NCBI RefSeq assembly: GCF_002105535.1
Contig: NZ_CP015848.1
Location: forward strand, 2,954,925-3,018,924
From: Magnetospirillum sp. ME-1
GTDB lineage: Bacteria > Pseudomonadota > Alphaproteobacteria > Rhodospirillales > Magnetospirillaceae
DNA: 64,000 nucleotides
Direction: 5' to 3'
In this document: piece by piece, positions 7,796 to 17,898 of the stretch
Layout: every line of letters starts with the position of its first letter
Numbering within the stretch: position 1 is the stretch's first letter
The notes under the pieces: generated by a model
The model's input: only the letters and a program-made list of their open reading frames with translations
Database searches by the model: none
Told to the model about the DNA's origin: nothing
Made by a program: the position numbers and the translations under genes

Positions 7796-9310
7796 ATGCC
7801 CTACGAATCCCTGCGCGACTTCATCGCCCGTCTGGAAAAGGCCGGACGGCTGAGGCGGGTGAGCGCGCCGGTGTCGCCGCACCTGGAGATGACCGAGATC
7901 CAGACCCGCCTGCTGGCCGAGGGCGGCCCGGCGGTGCTGTTCGAGAACGTGGTGAAGGCCGACGGCACCAAATATTCCATGCCGGTGCTGGTCAACCTGT
8001 TCGGCACGGTGGAGCGGGTGGCCTGGGGCATGGACCGCGAGCCCGCCCAGCTGCGCGAGGTGGGCGAGACCCTGGCCTTCCTGAAACAGCCCGAGCCGCC
8101 CGGCGGCTGGCGCGAGGCTCTCGAGATGCTGCCCTTGGCGCGGACCGTGATGGCCATGCGGCCCAAGACCGTGTCCTCGGCGCCCTGCCAGCAGGTGGTG
8201 CTGAAGGGCGACGACGTGGATCTGTCGCAACTGCCCATCCAGGGGTGCTGGCCGGGCGAGCCGGCGCCGCTGATCACCTGGCCGCTGGTGGTGACGCAAG
8301 GACCCAACCCGTCCGACGACAAGCGCGACCACTTCAACCTGGGCATCTACCGCATGCAGGTGACGGGGCGCAACACCACCCTGATGCGCTGGCTGAAGCA
8401 CCGGGGCGGCGCCCAGCATTTCCAGCGCTGGTGCAAGGAGGGCAGGGGAGCCATGCCGGCGGCCATCGTGATCGGCGCCGATCCCGGCACCATCATCGCC
8501 GCCGTCACCCCGGTGCCGGAGACCCTGTCGGAATACCAGTTCGCCGGCCTGCTGCGCGGCAGGAAGCTGGAGCTGGTCGATTGCAAGACGGTGCCGCTCA
8601 AGGTCCCGGCCGAGGCCGAGATCGTGCTGGAGGGCCACGTCATGCCCGACGAGACGGGGCCCGAAGGCCCCTACGGCGACCACACCGGCTATTACAACTC
8701 GGTGGAGGACTTTCCGGTCTTCCGCGTCTCGGCCATCACCATGCGCCGCGACCCCATCTACCTCTCCACCTTCACCGGACGGCCGCCGGACGAGCCCAGC
8801 GTGCTGGGCGAGGCCCTGAACGAGGTGTTCATTCCGCTTCTGGCACAGCAATTCCCGGAAATCGTCGATTTCTGGCTGCCGCCCGAGGGCTGCTCCTACC
8901 GCATCGCCGTGGTCAGCATCAAGAAGGCCTATCCCGGCCATGCCAAGCGGGTGATGTTCGGGGTGTGGAGCTTCCTGAAGCAGTTCATGTACACCAAGTT
9001 CGTCATCGTGGTGGACGACGACATCAACGCGCGTGACTGGAAGGACGTCATGTGGGCCGTCTCGACCCGCATGGACCCGGCCCGCGACATCACGGTGGTG
9101 GAGGGCACCCCCATCGACTACCTGGACTTCGCCAGCCCGGAAAGCGGCTTAGGCGGAAAGCTGGGCCTGGACGCCACCAACAAATGGCCGCCCGAAACCC
9201 ACCGCGAATGGGGCGAGAAGATCAAGATGAGCGACGACGTGGTGGACCGGGTCAGCCAACGCTGGGCGGAATACGGCCTGCCGGGATCGGGCAAGCCTAT
9301 CTGGCGGTGA
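7796..9310 (+). CDS. ubiD: UbiD-family prenyl-FMN decarboxylase
   Basis: 504 residues, the normal length for UbiD. These enzymes use prenylated FMN to remove or add CO2 on aromatic or alpha,beta-unsaturated acids. Family motifs include [13 protein letters not shown] near residue 286 (the Glu-rich active-site stretch) and [12 protein letters not shown] near the C-terminus. ATG 7796 follows AAAGGAGAG at good spacing; the frame is open further upstream to 7706 but without such a site. No UbiX (the prenyl-FMN maker) is nearby. It may serve ubiquinone synthesis or act on another aromatic acid; the sequence does not decide this. Confidence 0.9.
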   Translation: MPYESLRDFIARLEKAGRLRRVSAPVSPHLEMTEIQTRLLAEGGPAVLFENVVKADGTKYSMPVLVNLFGTVERVAWGMDREPAQLREVGETLAFLKQPEPPGGWREALEMLPLARTVMAMRPKTVSSAPCQQVVLKGDDVDLSQLPIQGCWPGEPAPLITWPLVVTQGPNPSDDKRDHFNLGIYRMQVTGRNTTLMRWLKHRGGAQHFQRWCKEGRGAMPAAIVIGADPGTIIAAVTPVPETLSEYQFAGLLRGRKLELVDCKTVPLKVPAEAEIVLEGHVMPDETGPEGPYGDHTGYYNSVEDFPVFRVSAITMRRDPIYLSTFTGRPPDEPSVLGEALNEVFIPLLAQQFPEIVDFWLPPEGCSYRIAVVSIKKAYPGHAKRVMFGVWSFLKQFMYTKFVIVVDDDINARDWKDVMWAVSTRMDPARDITVVEGTPIDYLDFASPESGLGGKLGLDATNKWPPETHREWGEKIKMSDDVVDRVSQRWAEYGLPGSGKPIWR

Positions 9311-9405
9311 GTTTCTTTTTGCGCACGATGTGAATTAGTTGTAAGCGCGTGACACATTTCACCGGATGAGTCATTCTTTCTTCGTCAACGGAGGAGGATG
9401 GTTTC

Positions 9406-9870
9406 ATGCGCCGTATGTCGTTCCTGGCGGTGTTCGCCGCTTTTGTGCTGCTGGCCGGTCCGGCCTGGGCCGATTGCAAGGCTCCGGAAATCCGCTCCGA
9501 CATTGCCGCCCAGTGGAAGGACGGCAGCGGCAACCTGCGCTGGCCGCCCAACGACGGGGCGGCCGGAACCATCACCCCCGTGGTGCTGGCGCCGGGCATG
9601 ATCCTCGACCGCTACGGCTGCGAGGGCGGAACCTTCCTCAGTCCGCGTGGGGCCGCCTTTTCCGCCCGTGCGCTTCCCTATGTCTGCGCCACCGCGCCCT
9701 ACTTCACTTACCGCGTGGTACGTCCGCTGCTGGCCTGGACCGCCAAGGCGGCGCCGTGGTTCGACCAGAAAGGCGGCGCCACCCAGTTCCAGACCGACGC
9801 CAGCGTGGCGCAATCGCTCGCTGACGGGGTGATCGAGCGGATCGAATCGGGGCGGCCGTCCTGCGGCTGA
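9406..9870 (+). CDS. Secreted TNT-domain protein (predicted NAD+ glycohydrolase-like)
   Basis: 154 residues with a Sec signal peptide ending G-P-A-W-A at residue 22. The mature part closely follows the TNT (tuberculosis necrotizing toxin) domain pattern: I-L-D-R-Y-G at 67-71, F-L-S-P-R-G at 77-82, R-A-L-P at 88-91, Y-F-T-Y-R-V at 99-104, A-A-P-W-F-D-Q at 115-121 and G-A-T-Q-F at 124-128. Arg69 and Gln127 fall at family-conserved positions. Known TNT domains cleave NAD+. Four cysteines (24, 72, 94, 153) could form disulfides after export. It lacks the large carrier module seen in toxin forms, and no immunity gene is next to it. The ATG follows GGAGGAGG. It ends four bases before the convergent tadA. 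Confidence 0.72.
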   Translation: MRRMSFLAVFAAFVLLAGPAWADCKAPEIRSDIAAQWKDGSGNLRWPPNDGAAGTITPVVLAPGMILDRYGCEGGTFLSPRGAAFSARALPYVCATAPYFTYRVVRPLLAWTAKAAPWFDQKGGATQFQTDASVAQSLADGVIERIESGRPSCG

Positions 9871-9874
9871 GGGG

Positions 9875-10315
9875 TCAGCGCCGTTCGGCGAAGAAGGCCC
9901 TGAGCAGGTCCGCCGAGCGGCTTTCCTCCAGCCCGCCATAGGTTTCGGGGCGGTGGTGGCAGGTGGCGTGGTCGAAGACCTTGGCGCCGTGCTCCACCCC
10001 GCCGCTCTTGGGGTCGTAGGCGCCGAAATAAAGGCGCCTGATCCGGGCCAGCGAAATGGCCGCCGCGCACATGGGGCAGGGTTCCAGGGTGACGTAGAGG
10101 TCGCAATCCTCGAGCCGCTTGTCGCCAAGGGTGGCGGTGGCGGCGCGCAAGGCCAGCATCTCGGCATGCGCCGTGGGGTCGCCCAGTTCCTCGACCCGGT
10201 TGCCGGCCCGGGCGATCACCTCGCCGTCCCGGACCACCACCGCGCCCACCGGCACCTCGCCGCGCTGAGCGGCGGCTTCGGCCTCGGCCAGGGCCAGGGC
10301 CATGAAGCCGGCCAT
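9875..10315 (-). CDS. tadA: tRNA-specific adenosine deaminase (A34 to inosine)
   Basis: 146 residues. It converts adenosine 34 of tRNA-Arg to inosine. The deaminase zinc site is intact: T-A-H-A-E-M (His ligand and catalytic Glu) and E-P-C-P-M-C (two Cys ligands). The ATG at 10315 overlaps the stop of the upstream GntR-type gene by one base (TGATG), indicating translational coupling. Function is secure from the motifs. Confidence 0.93.
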   Translation of the reverse strand: MAGFMALALAEAEAAAQRGEVPVGAVVVRDGEVIARAGNRVEELGDPTAHAEMLALRAATATLGDKRLEDCDLYVTLEPCPMCAAAISLARIRRLYFGAYDPKSGGVEHGAKVFDHATCHHRPETYGGLEESRSADLLRAFFAERR

Positions 10316-11091
10316 CAGCGCTTGGCCGCCACCAGGTCGGTCTTGGCGATGCGGCGCAAGCTGACTTCCAGCCTTGCGTCGGCCTTGGCGATCTCCATCA
10401 GGGCGTCGCGGGTGAAGTCGATATGGGCCTCGGCGGCGGCCTTGGCGGCGTCGGGGTCGCCGGCCATCACCGTCAGGTAGACGGCGCGGTGCTGTTCCAG
10501 CAGCAATTCCCGCACCCCCTGGCGCTGATAGAGCTTGGCGCGGTTGTAGAACACGTCCTTGCGCAGCATATCCGACAGCGAGCGCATGATGTGCAGCATC
10601 ACCAGATTGTGCGACGCCTCGTAGACCGCCAGATGGAAGTCGGCGTCGGCCTCGGCCTCGTCGCTGGAATCGTCCTGGCCGTGGGCGGCTTCCATCTTCT
10701 CGAAGCATTCGCGGATCAGGTCGCGGTCCACGTCGGTGCCGCGCAGCGCCGCGAAATAGGCCGCCGAGCCCTCGACGAAGCGGCGGAATTCCAGATAGTC
10801 GAAGGTGGTCTCGGGCCTGGACGCCAGGGCGGAGTACAAAGGCTCGGTGAAGCCCTCGCCCAGCAAAGGCGCGACATAGGTGGCGCCGCCGCGTCCCGAC
10901 TTCAGCAGGCCGCGATTCTCCAGCTTTTCCAGCGCCTCGCGCAAGCTGGGACGCGACACGTCGAAGCGCTGGGCCAGCTCGCGCTCGGCCAGCAGGCGTT
11001 CCCCTGGCCGCAGGCTGCCCTCGAGGATAAGCTGTTCCAAATGGTCGGCGATGGTATCGGCCAGCTTGGCTGGCCTGATCGGTTCCGTCAT
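10315..11091 (-). CDS. GntR/FadR-type regulator with FCD domain
   Basis: 258 residues. The N-terminal winged helix (about 8-75) has L-R-P-G-E-R-L-L-A-E-R-E-L-A and V-S-R-P-S-L-R-E-A-L, typical of the FadR subfamily. The C-terminal FCD domain (about 95-235) keeps the metal-binding pattern: D-F-H-L-A-V-Y-E-A-S-H-N, E-Q-H-R-A-V-Y and A-E-A-H-I-D-F. The effector is probably a small organic acid. It is divergent from pyruvate carboxylase, with a candidate operator between them, so control of that gene is likely though inferred. It is coupled to tadA downstream. Confidence 0.88.
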   Translation of the reverse strand: MTEPIRPAKLADTIADHLEQLILEGSLRPGERLLAERELAQRFDVSRPSLREALEKLENRGLLKSGRGGATYVAPLLGEGFTEPLYSALASRPETTFDYLEFRRFVEGSAAYFAALRGTDVDRDLIRECFEKMEAAHGQDDSSDEAEADADFHLAVYEASHNLVMLHIMRSLSDMLRKDVFYNRAKLYQRQGVRELLLEQHRAVYLTVMAGDPDAAKAAAEAHIDFTRDALMEIAKADARLEVSLRRIAKTDLVAAKR

Positions 11092-11179
11092 GTGCTGCCC
11101 TCTGCGTGATGGATTTGTCTAACCCCACCTTTCGCGCATGTAAAGCCACCTCTGTTTAATGGTAAGCTGAAAGCGCCTG

Positions 11180-11196
11180 TTTACAAGACTGGTAAA
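11180..11196. promoter_or_regulatory. Candidate GntR-type operator upstream of pyruvate carboxylase
   Basis: TTTAC-N7-GTAAA, a perfect 5-bp inverted repeat in the 147-bp gap between the divergent regulator and pyc genes. The right half reads ACTGGTAAA, close to FadR-family half-sites. It overlaps a possible -35 hexamer (TTTACA at 11180-11185). Confidence 0.4.
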
Positions 11197-11238
11197 AAGA
11201 ATTATCCAACGCCACGTCAACGATCAACAGGGTGAACC

Positions 11239-14200
11239 ATGATCCCCTCCGCCTCGGGCAAGCCTCCCTTCGCCAAGCTTCTGGTCGCCAATCGCGGCGA
11301 GATTGCCATCCGCATCTGCCGCGCCGCCACCGAACTGGGGCTGGGCACCGTGGCGGTCTACTCCACCGAGGACCGCTTCGCGCTGCATCGCTTCAAGGCC
11401 GACGAAAGCTATCTGATCGGCAAGGGAAAGGGGCCCATCGAGGCCTATCTCTCCATCGACGAGATGATCCGGGTGGGCAGGGAAGCGGGCTGCGACGCGG
11501 TGCATCCCGGCTATGGCTTCCTGTCCGAGAACCCGGATTTCGCCGACGCGGTGCGGGCGGCGGGCATGGCCTTCGTCGGACCCAGCTCCGACGTCATGCG
11601 CCTCTTGGGCAACAAGGTGGCGGCGCGCGCCCTGGCGGAGAAGGCCGGGGTGCCGGTGATGCCCGCCACCGGTCCGCTGCCCGCCGATTTGCCTGAGTGC
11701 AAGCGGCTGGCGGCTGCCGTCGGCTACCCCCTGATGCTGAAGGCCAGCTGGGGCGGTGGCGGGCGCGGCATGCGGGTGATCGAGGCGGAAGACCAGCTGG
11801 AGGAATTGCTGGCGGTGGCCCGGCGTGAGGCCAAGGCCGCCTTCGGCAACGACGAGGTCTATCTGGAAAAGCTGGTACGCCGGGCGCGGCATGTGGAGGT
11901 GCAGATCCTGGGCGATTCGCTCGGAAATCTGGTGCATCTCTACGAGCGCGACTGCTCGGTGCAGCGCCGCAACCAGAAGGTGGTCGAGCGCGCTCCCGCC
12001 CCCTATCTCGACGGCCGCCAGCGGTCGGAATTGTGCGAGACCGCCGTGCGCCTGGCCCGCGCCGCGGGGTACGAGAACGCCGGCACCGTCGAGTTCCTGA
12101 TGGACATGGAGACGGGCTCCTTCTACTTCATCGAGGTCAACCCGCGCGTCCAGGTGGAGCACACGGTGACCGAGGTGGTCACCGGCATCGACATCGTCAA
12201 GGCGCAGATCAGGATCGCCGGCGGCGCGCCCATCGGCGCGCCGGGCTCGGATGTGCCGCGGCAGGCCGACATTCCCTTGAACGGCCACGCCATCCAGTGC
12301 CGCATCACCACCGAGGACCCGGCCAACAGCTTCATCCCCGATTACGGCCGCATCACCGCCTATCGCGGCGCCAACGGCTTCGGTATCCGCCTGGACGGCG
12401 GTACCGCCTTTTCCGGCGCGCTGATCACCCGGTACTACGATTCCCTGCTGGAGAAGGTCACCGCCTGGGCGCCGACGCCGGAAGAAGCCATCGCGCGGAT
12501 GGACCGGGCGCTCCGCGAGTTCCGCATCCGGGGCGTGGCCACCAACCTCACCTTCCTGGAAGCGGTGATCGAGCATCCCAAATTCGTGGGCTGCGCCTAC
12601 ACCACCCGCTTCATCGACGAGACGCCCGAACTGTTCGCCCGCCAGGACCGCCGCGACCGCGCCACCAAGGTGCTGTCCTTCGTCGGCGACGTCATGGTCA
12701 ACGGCAACCCCGACGTGGCGGGCATGAAGCGCCCGGTTCTCGGCCACCGTCCCGACCTGCCGCCCGTGCCTGGGGCCGAGCCGCCCGAGGGCACCAAGCA
12801 GCTGCTCGACACGTTGGGCGCCGAAGGGCTGGCCAAATGGATGCTGGCGCAGAAGAGAGTGCTGGTCACCGACACCACCATGCGCGACGCCCACCAGTCG
12901 CTGTTCGCCACCCGCATGCGCAGCCACGACATGCTGGCCGCCGCCCCGGCCTATGCCCGGCTGCTGTCCGGCCTGTTCTCGGTGGAATGCTGGGGCGGCG
13001 CCACCTTCGACGTGGCCATGCGCTTCCTCAGGGAGGACCCGTGGGAGCGACTGCGGGCGTTGCGTGCCGCCATGCCCAACCTGCTGTTGCAGATGCTGCT
13101 GCGCTCGGCCAATGCGGTGGGCTACACCAATTATCCCGACAACGTGGTGCGGCATTTCGTCGCCCAGGCGGCAGAGAACGGCGTCGATGTGTTCCGCGTC
13201 TTCGACTCGCTCAACTGGGTCGACAACATGCATGTGGCCATCGAGGCGGTGCGGGACTCGGGCAAGGTGTGCGAGGCGGCCATCTGCTACACCGGCGACA
13301 TCTTCGATGCCGCCCGGCCCAAGTATGACCTCAAGTACTACGTCACCATGGCCAAGGCGCTGGAAAAGGCCGGAGCCCATGTGCTGGGCATCAAGGACAT
13401 GGCGGGTCTGGCCCGGCCGCGCGCCATCTCGGCCCTGGTCGGCGCCCTGAAGCAGGAGGTGGGCCTGCCCATCCACTTCCATACCCACGACACCTCGGGC
13501 CTGTCGGCGGCTTCTGTCCTGGCCGCCGTCGATGCCGGGGTGGACGCGGTGGACGCCGCCATGGATGCCATGAGCGGGCTGACCAGCCAGCCGCCCCTGG
13601 GCTCCATCTGCGCCGCGCTCAAGGGCCACGACCGCGACCCCGGGCTGGACCAGGGCGCGCTCAACGGCCTGTCGCGCTACTGGGAGGGCGTGCGCAGCCT
13701 CTACGCCCCCTTCGAGGCCGACATCCGGTCCGGCACCGCCGAGGTCTACCTGCACGAGATGCCGGGCGGCCAGTACACCAACCTGCGCGCCCAGGCGAGA
13801 AGCCTGGGCGTCGAGCAGCACTGGGACTGGGTGGCCAAGGCCTATGCCGACGTCAATGCCATGTTCGGCGACGTGGTCAAGGTGACGCCCACCTCCAAGG
13901 TGGTGGGCGACATGGCCCTGATGATGGTCACCAGCAACCTTGCGCCGGACGACGTGCTGGACCCGGACAAGGAAATCGCCTTCCCCGAATCCGTGGTGTC
14001 GTTCTTCAAGGGCGATCTGGGCCAGCCCGCCGGCGGTTTTCCGGCGGCCTTGCAGAACAAGGTGCTGGGCTCGGCCAAGCCCATCACCGTGCGGCCCGGC
14101 GCGGTGCTGCCCGCCGCCGATTTGGCGGCCGTGCGCGAGGAGGCGGAAAAGAAGGCGGGGCGCAAGCTGTCGGAGGCGGAGCTGGCCTCGTGGCTGATGT

Positions 14201-14703
14201 ATCCCAAGGTGTTCGCCGAGTTCGCCGCCCACCAGCGGCAATTCGGCGACGTCTCGGCGCTTCCCACCGAGGTGTTCTTCTGGGGCATGTCGCCCGGCCA
14301 GGAGATCAGCATCGACCTGGAAAAGGGCAAGAGCCTGATCGTCCGCTACCTCGCTACCGCCGAGGCCGAGGAGGACGGCTCGCGCAAGGTGTTCTTCGAG
14401 TTGAACGGCCAGCCGCGCACCGTGCGCGTCTTCGACCGCAAGGTGGCGCCGGCGCGGGCGGCGCGGCCCAAGGCCGAGGCCGGCAACGCCGACCATGTGG
14501 GCGCCCCCATGCCCGGTCTGGTGGTCTCCGTCGCCGTCCATGCCGGCCAGGCGGTGGAAAAGGGCGACCTGCTGGTCTCCATCGAGGCCATGAAGATGGA
14601 GACATTGGTCCGCGCCGAGCGGGCCGGCACCATCGCCTCGGTCGCCGTCACCCCGGGCACCCAGGTGGAGGCCAAGGACCTGCTGGTGGTGCTGGGCGGA
14701 TAG
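11239..14703 (+). CDS. pyc: Pyruvate carboxylase
   Basis: 1154 residues, full length for single-chain pyruvate carboxylase, which makes oxaloacetate from pyruvate and bicarbonate with ATP and biotin. The N-terminal biotin carboxylase shows L-V-A-N-R-G-E-I-A, the glycine-rich G-G-G-G-R-G-M and E-V-N-P-R-V-Q-V-E-H. The central carboxyltransferase barrel starts near 535 with D-T-T-M-R-D-A-H-Q-S and contains the G-I-K-D-M-A-G block. The C-terminal biotinyl domain has E-A-M-K-M-E, whose lysine carries biotin. An anaplerotic role is expected for growth on organic acids. It is divergent from a GntR/FCD regulator. ATG 11239 is the family start. Confidence 0.95.
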   Translation: MIPSASGKPPFAKLLVANRGEIAIRICRAATELGLGTVAVYSTEDRFALHRFKADESYLIGKGKGPIEAYLSIDEMIRVGREAGCDAVHPGYGFLSENPDFADAVRAAGMAFVGPSSDVMRLLGNKVAARALAEKAGVPVMPATGPLPADLPECKRLAAAVGYPLMLKASWGGGGRGMRVIEAEDQLEELLAVARREAKAAFGNDEVYLEKLVRRARHVEVQILGDSLGNLVHLYERDCSVQRRNQKVVERAPAPYLDGRQRSELCETAVRLARAAGYENAGTVEFLMDMETGSFYFIEVNPRVQVEHTVTEVVTGIDIVKAQIRIAGGAPIGAPGSDVPRQADIPLNGHAIQCRITTEDPANSFIPDYGRITAYRGANGFGIRLDGGTAFSGALITRYYDSLLEKVTAWAPTPEEAIARMDRALREFRIRGVATNLTFLEAVIEHPKFVGCAYTTRFIDETPELFARQDRRDRATKVLSFVGDVMVNGNPDVAGMKRPVLGHRPDLPPVPGAEPPEGTKQLLDTLGAEGLAKWMLAQKRVLVTDTTMRDAHQSLFATRMRSHDMLAAAPAYARLLSGLFSVECWGGATFDVAMRFLREDPWERLRALRAAMPNLLLQMLLRSANAVGYTNYPDNVVRHFVAQAAENGVDVFRVFDSLNWVDNMHVAIEAVRDSGKVCEAAICYTGDIFDAARPKYDLKYYVTMAKALEKAGAHVLGIKDMAGLARPRAISALVGALKQEVGLPIHFHTHDTSGLSAASVLAAVDAGVDAVDAAMDAMSGLTSQPPLGSICAALKGHDRDPGLDQGALNGLSRYWEGVRSLYAPFEADIRSGTAEVYLHEMPGGQYTNLRAQARSLGVEQHWDWVAKAYADVNAMFGDVVKVTPTSKVVGDMALMMVTSNLAPDDVLDPDKEIAFPESVVSFFKGDLGQPAGGFPAALQNKVLGSAKPITVRPGAVLPAADLAAVREEAEKKAGRKLSEAELASWLMYPKVFAEFAAHQRQFGDVSALPTEVFFWGMSPGQEISIDLEKGKSLIVRYLATAEAEEDGSRKVFFELNGQPRTVRVFDRKVAPARAARPKAEAGNADHVGAPMPGLVVSVAVHAGQAVEKGDLLVSIEAMKMETLVRAERAGTIASVAVTPGTQVEAKDLLVVLGG

Positions 14704-14715
14704 CTTCGCCTTGCC

Positions 14716-16254
14716 ATGCCGCCGCGAATGTGGCACTTCCGCTCCCGAGGGCGAATCCGTTGGGAGCGGAGGAGCGGTTTGCAGCGGAACAGGTTTTTGA
14801 CGGGCGATTCCAGACGTCCCTACAGGCTGACTGTATGGAGCCTGACGGGCTTGGCCGTGGTGCTGCTGACCTATCCCCTGGCGCGGCTGTTCTGGGATTT
14901 CGAGATCGACAATACCGAAGGCTGGAACGCCTTCCTGCAGTTGCGCGCCATCGGCGGCCTGCCGCTCTACGACACCGGCTCCCCCTACTTCTTCAACAAT
15001 TACCCGCCGCTGTCGTTCTATGTGGTCGGAATCCTGTCCAAGCTGGTGGGCGACGTCAATCTGGCGGGCCGTCTGGTATCGTTCGGCGCCACCCTTTCCC
15101 TGTGCGGCTCGGTGGCCGCCATCGTGCGCTCCAGCGGCGGCTCGCGTCTGGATTCGCTGTTCGCCGCCACCACCTGCGGCCTGTTCTTCGCCTGCCTGCT
15201 GACCGACCATGTGGGTAAGAACAATCCCCAGATGCTGGCCCAGGCCCTGATGGCCGCAGGCCTCGCCACCTATCTCGGCCATGGCCGGCCCACCCGGCGC
15301 GCCGTTCTCACCGCCCTGCTGTTCTCGGCGGGCATCCTGGTCAAGCACAGCCTGGTGGCCTTGCCGCTGGTGATCGCCGTCGATGTCCTGCGCCGTGGCG
15401 AGATGGGGGCGCGCGTCGCCTACTTCGCCACCGGCACTGTCATGGCCGCCCTGGCGGGAGGACTGATCCTGTGGCTGGCCGGTCCCGTCTTTTTCCAGCA
15501 ATTGCTGGCGTCCCGCACCTGGGACATCACGCGGGCCTTCCTGTTCACGGTGGAGATCATGGGCCAGTTCCAGGCCCCCCTGATTCTGGTCGGACTGGGC
15601 CTCGTGGTGGTGCGGCGAAGCCGGCCGGCCGCTCTCATTCTCACCTATCTGCTGGTATCCATGGGAATCGGCGCGTTCTTCCTGGGCGGTGCCGGCACCG
15701 ACCTCAACGTCTTCTTCGACGTCTTCATCGCCCTGGCCATCGGGGCGGGGCTGGTGCTGCATCTCGCCCCATTCTTCAAGTTCCGCCCGGTGGTGGCCCT
15801 GGCGATCAATGCCGGCGTGCTGGCCTATACGCCGGCGGCGTTGGGTCGCGCGGGTGTCGAGGTTCTGGGGGAGCTGGCCCATCGCCAGGAGCTGTTTGGC
15901 GAAGACGTGGCCTATCTGAAGGGCATCGAGGGCAAAGCGCTGTGCCAGTCGCACCTTCTGTGCCTCAGGGCCGGCAAGCCGGCCTTCTACGATCCCATCA
16001 ACATGCTGCAGGCCATGACCATGGGGCGCCTGCCCGCCGACACCCTGACCGGCATGCTGAAGCGCCACGAGATCGCCGTGATCGAACTGGTCGACCCGCC
16101 CAGGCATATGGAGGATGACAACCCCGGCGCCCTGGTACCGCCGCCGCGCTGGCAGGATTTTCCCGACGAGATTTTCCCCGTGCTGTTCCGGGAATACGAA
16201 CTGGACCGGGTCAGCCTGTCGGGCCGCTTCTACCGTCCGAGGACGGATAGCTGA
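14716..16254 (+). CDS. Multi-pass membrane glycosyltransferase-like protein (GT39/PMT type)
   Basis: 512 residues with about ten or more hydrophobic segments and a soluble C-terminal tail (about 395-512). The first periplasmic loop after helix 1 has acidic residues ([10 protein letters not shown]) placed as in GT-C enzymes, followed by [18 protein letters not shown]. This layout matches polyprenyl-phosphate-sugar-dependent glycosyltransferases, but I recognise no specific member. The start is uncertain: ATG 14716 lies 12 bases after pyc without a clear ribosome site, and an in-frame TTG near 14778 follows a GGAGGAG. The end overlaps convergent truA by 44 bases. Confidence 0.65.
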   Translation: MPPRMWHFRSRGRIRWERRSGLQRNRFLTGDSRRPYRLTVWSLTGLAVVLLTYPLARLFWDFEIDNTEGWNAFLQLRAIGGLPLYDTGSPYFFNNYPPLSFYVVGILSKLVGDVNLAGRLVSFGATLSLCGSVAAIVRSSGGSRLDSLFAATTCGLFFACLLTDHVGKNNPQMLAQALMAAGLATYLGHGRPTRRAVLTALLFSAGILVKHSLVALPLVIAVDVLRRGEMGARVAYFATGTVMAALAGGLILWLAGPVFFQQLLASRTWDITRAFLFTVEIMGQFQAPLILVGLGLVVVRRSRPAALILTYLLVSMGIGAFFLGGAGTDLNVFFDVFIALAIGAGLVLHLAPFFKFRPVVALAINAGVLAYTPAALGRAGVEVLGELAHRQELFGEDVAYLKGIEGKALCQSHLLCLRAGKPAFYDPINMLQAMTMGRLPADTLTGMLKRHEIAVIELVDPPRHMEDDNPGALVPPPRWQDFPDEIFPVLFREYELDRVSLSGRFYRPRTDS

Positions 16255-16981
16255 CTCCGGTCAGCACCAGCCCCGCCGCCGGTGCGGTGGGGCCGCCCTT
16301 GGTACGGTCCCTGGCGTCCAGCGCCCGGGTCATGTCGTCGGGGCTCCACTTGCCCTCGCCCACTAGCTTCAGCGTGCCCACCATGTTGCGCACCTGATGG
16401 TGCAGGAACGAGCGGGCCTCGGCGACGATGCGGATTTCGTCGCCATGGCGGGTCACGTCCAGCACGTCCAGCGTCTTCATGGGGCTTTTGGCCTGGCACT
16501 CGCTGGCGCGGAAGGTGGTGAAGTCGTGATGGCCGAGCAGGCGGCGCGCGCCCTCGGCCATGGCTTCGGCGTCGAGGGGAACCGGCACCCACCAGGCGCG
16601 GTGCTGCTCCAGCGCCAGGGGCGCGCGGCGGTTGACGATGCGGTAGAGATAGGCGCGGCCCACCGCCGAGAAGCGGGCGTGGAAGTCCTCGCTTACCGCT
16701 TCGGCGGCGACCACCGCCACCGGCTTGGGCTTCATGTGGTAGTTCATCGCGTCCCTGACCGTGTCGGCGGGGTAGTCGCGCGGCAGGTCCACATGGGCCA
16801 CCTGGCCGGTGGCGTGGACTCCGGCGTCGGTGCGTCCGGCGGCGTGCAGGGTGCAGGGCTCGCCGCACAGCTTTGCCGCCGCCGCTTCCAGCACGCCCTG
16901 GACGGACATTCCCTTGTCCTGGCGCTGCCAGCCGTTGAAGGGGGTGCCGTCGTATTCGACGAGCAGGCGGTAGCGGGGCAT
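16211..16981 (-). CDS. truA: tRNA pseudouridine(38-40) synthase
   Basis: 256 residues. It isomerises uridines 38-40 in the tRNA anticodon arm. The catalytic block [11 protein letters not shown] (catalytic Asp) lies near residue 50, with the N-terminal [11 protein letters not shown] and the C-terminal [11 protein letters not shown], all canonical. The ATG overlaps the fmt stop by one base (TAATG), so it is the third gene of def-fmt-truA. Confidence 0.95.
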   Translation of the reverse strand: MPRYRLLVEYDGTPFNGWQRQDKGMSVQGVLEAAAAKLCGEPCTLHAAGRTDAGVHATGQVAHVDLPRDYPADTVRDAMNYHMKPKPVAVVAAEAVSEDFHARFSAVGRAYLYRIVNRRAPLALEQHRAWWVPVPLDAEAMAEGARRLLGHHDFTTFRASECQAKSPMKTLDVLDVTRHGDEIRIVAEARSFLHHQVRNMVGTLKLVGEGKWSPDDMTRALDARDRTKGGPTAPAAGLVLTGVSYPSSDGRSGPTG

Positions 16982-17898
16982 TAGCCCAGCACCGTGCCCT
17001 TGGGGATGGCGTGGCCGCGCAGCATCTCGGGCACGCTCATGGCCGCCTTGCCTGCCCGCTGCACCTTCAGGGGACGCAGCGCGAACTTGCCGCAGGCGAC
17101 GGTCAGCTGGTCGTCGAGCACCGTGCCGGGCGCGCCCGCGCCGGGCACCACCGCCGCCTCCATGACCTTGACGCGCTCAGCCCCCATCTCGAACCACACG
17201 CCGGGCCAGGGATTGAGGGCGCGGACCTTGCGGTCCAGTTCCACCGCCGATTGGTCCCAGTTCAGCAGGCCCTCCTCCTTGGCCAGCTTGTGGGCGTAGG
17301 TGACGCCCTCGGCCGGCTGGGCCACGGCGGGCACCGGCTCCTCGTCCTCCAGCTTGCGCAGCACCTCGACGATCATGCGCGCTCCCATGGCGGCCAGCAT
17401 GTCGTGCAGCCAGGACGCAGTGGAATCGGGCAGCAGCAGGATGCTTTCCCTGGCCAGCATGGCCCCGGTGTCCAGACCCGCATCCATCTGCATGATGGTG
17501 ACGCCCGTCTCCGGATCGCCGGCCAGGATGGCCCGCTGGATGGGGGCGGCACCCCGCCAGCGCGGCAGCAGCGAGGCGTGGACGTTGAGGCAGCCCAACC
17601 GCGGCGCGTCCAGCACCGCCTGGGGCAGGATCAGGCCATAGGCGGCCACCACCGCCGCGTCGGCGTCGAGCGCCGCGAACTCGGCTTGGGCCTCGGGGGA
17701 TTTCAGGCTCTTGGGCGTGCGCACCGGAATGCCGCGGGCATGGGCGAAGGCGTGAACGGGGGTCAGCTGCTCCTTGTGGCCGCGGCCGGCGGGCCGGGGC
17801 GGCTGGGAATAGACGCAGACCACCCGATGCCCGGCCTCGATCAGCGAGTCCAGGATGGGGACCGAGAAGTCCGGGGTCCCCATGAACACCAGCTTCAT
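16981..17898 (-). CDS. fmt: Methionyl-tRNA formyltransferase
   Basis: 305 residues. It formylates initiator Met-tRNA using 10-formyltetrahydrofolate. Motifs: F-M-G-T-P-D-F-S at 5-12, the folate-site [16 protein letters not shown], and D-A-G-L-D-T-G. The C-terminal OB-like domain is present. The start overlaps the def stop by four bases (ATGA), coupling the two enzymes that add and remove the formyl group. Confidence 0.96.
   Translation of the reverse strand: MKLVFMGTPDFSVPILDSLIEAGHRVVCVYSQPPRPAGRGHKEQLTPVHAFAHARGIPVRTPKSLKSPEAQAEFAALDADAAVVAAYGLILPQAVLDAPRLGCLNVHASLLPRWRGAAPIQRAILAGDPETGVTIMQMDAGLDTGAMLARESILLLPDSTASWLHDMLAAMGARMIVEVLRKLEDEEPVPAVAQPAEGVTYAHKLAKEEGLLNWDQSAVELDRKVRALNPWPGVWFEMGAERVKVMEAAVVPGAGAPGTVLDDQLTVACGKFALRPLKVQRAGKAAMSVPEMLRGHAIPKGTVLG

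Noticed and set aside
11224..16107. Very long minus-strand open frame opposite pyruvate carboxylase and the next gene
   Set aside because: It is a shadow of high-GC codon bias. It spans two well-supported genes, has low-complexity His/Gly/Arg-rich translation and no domain.
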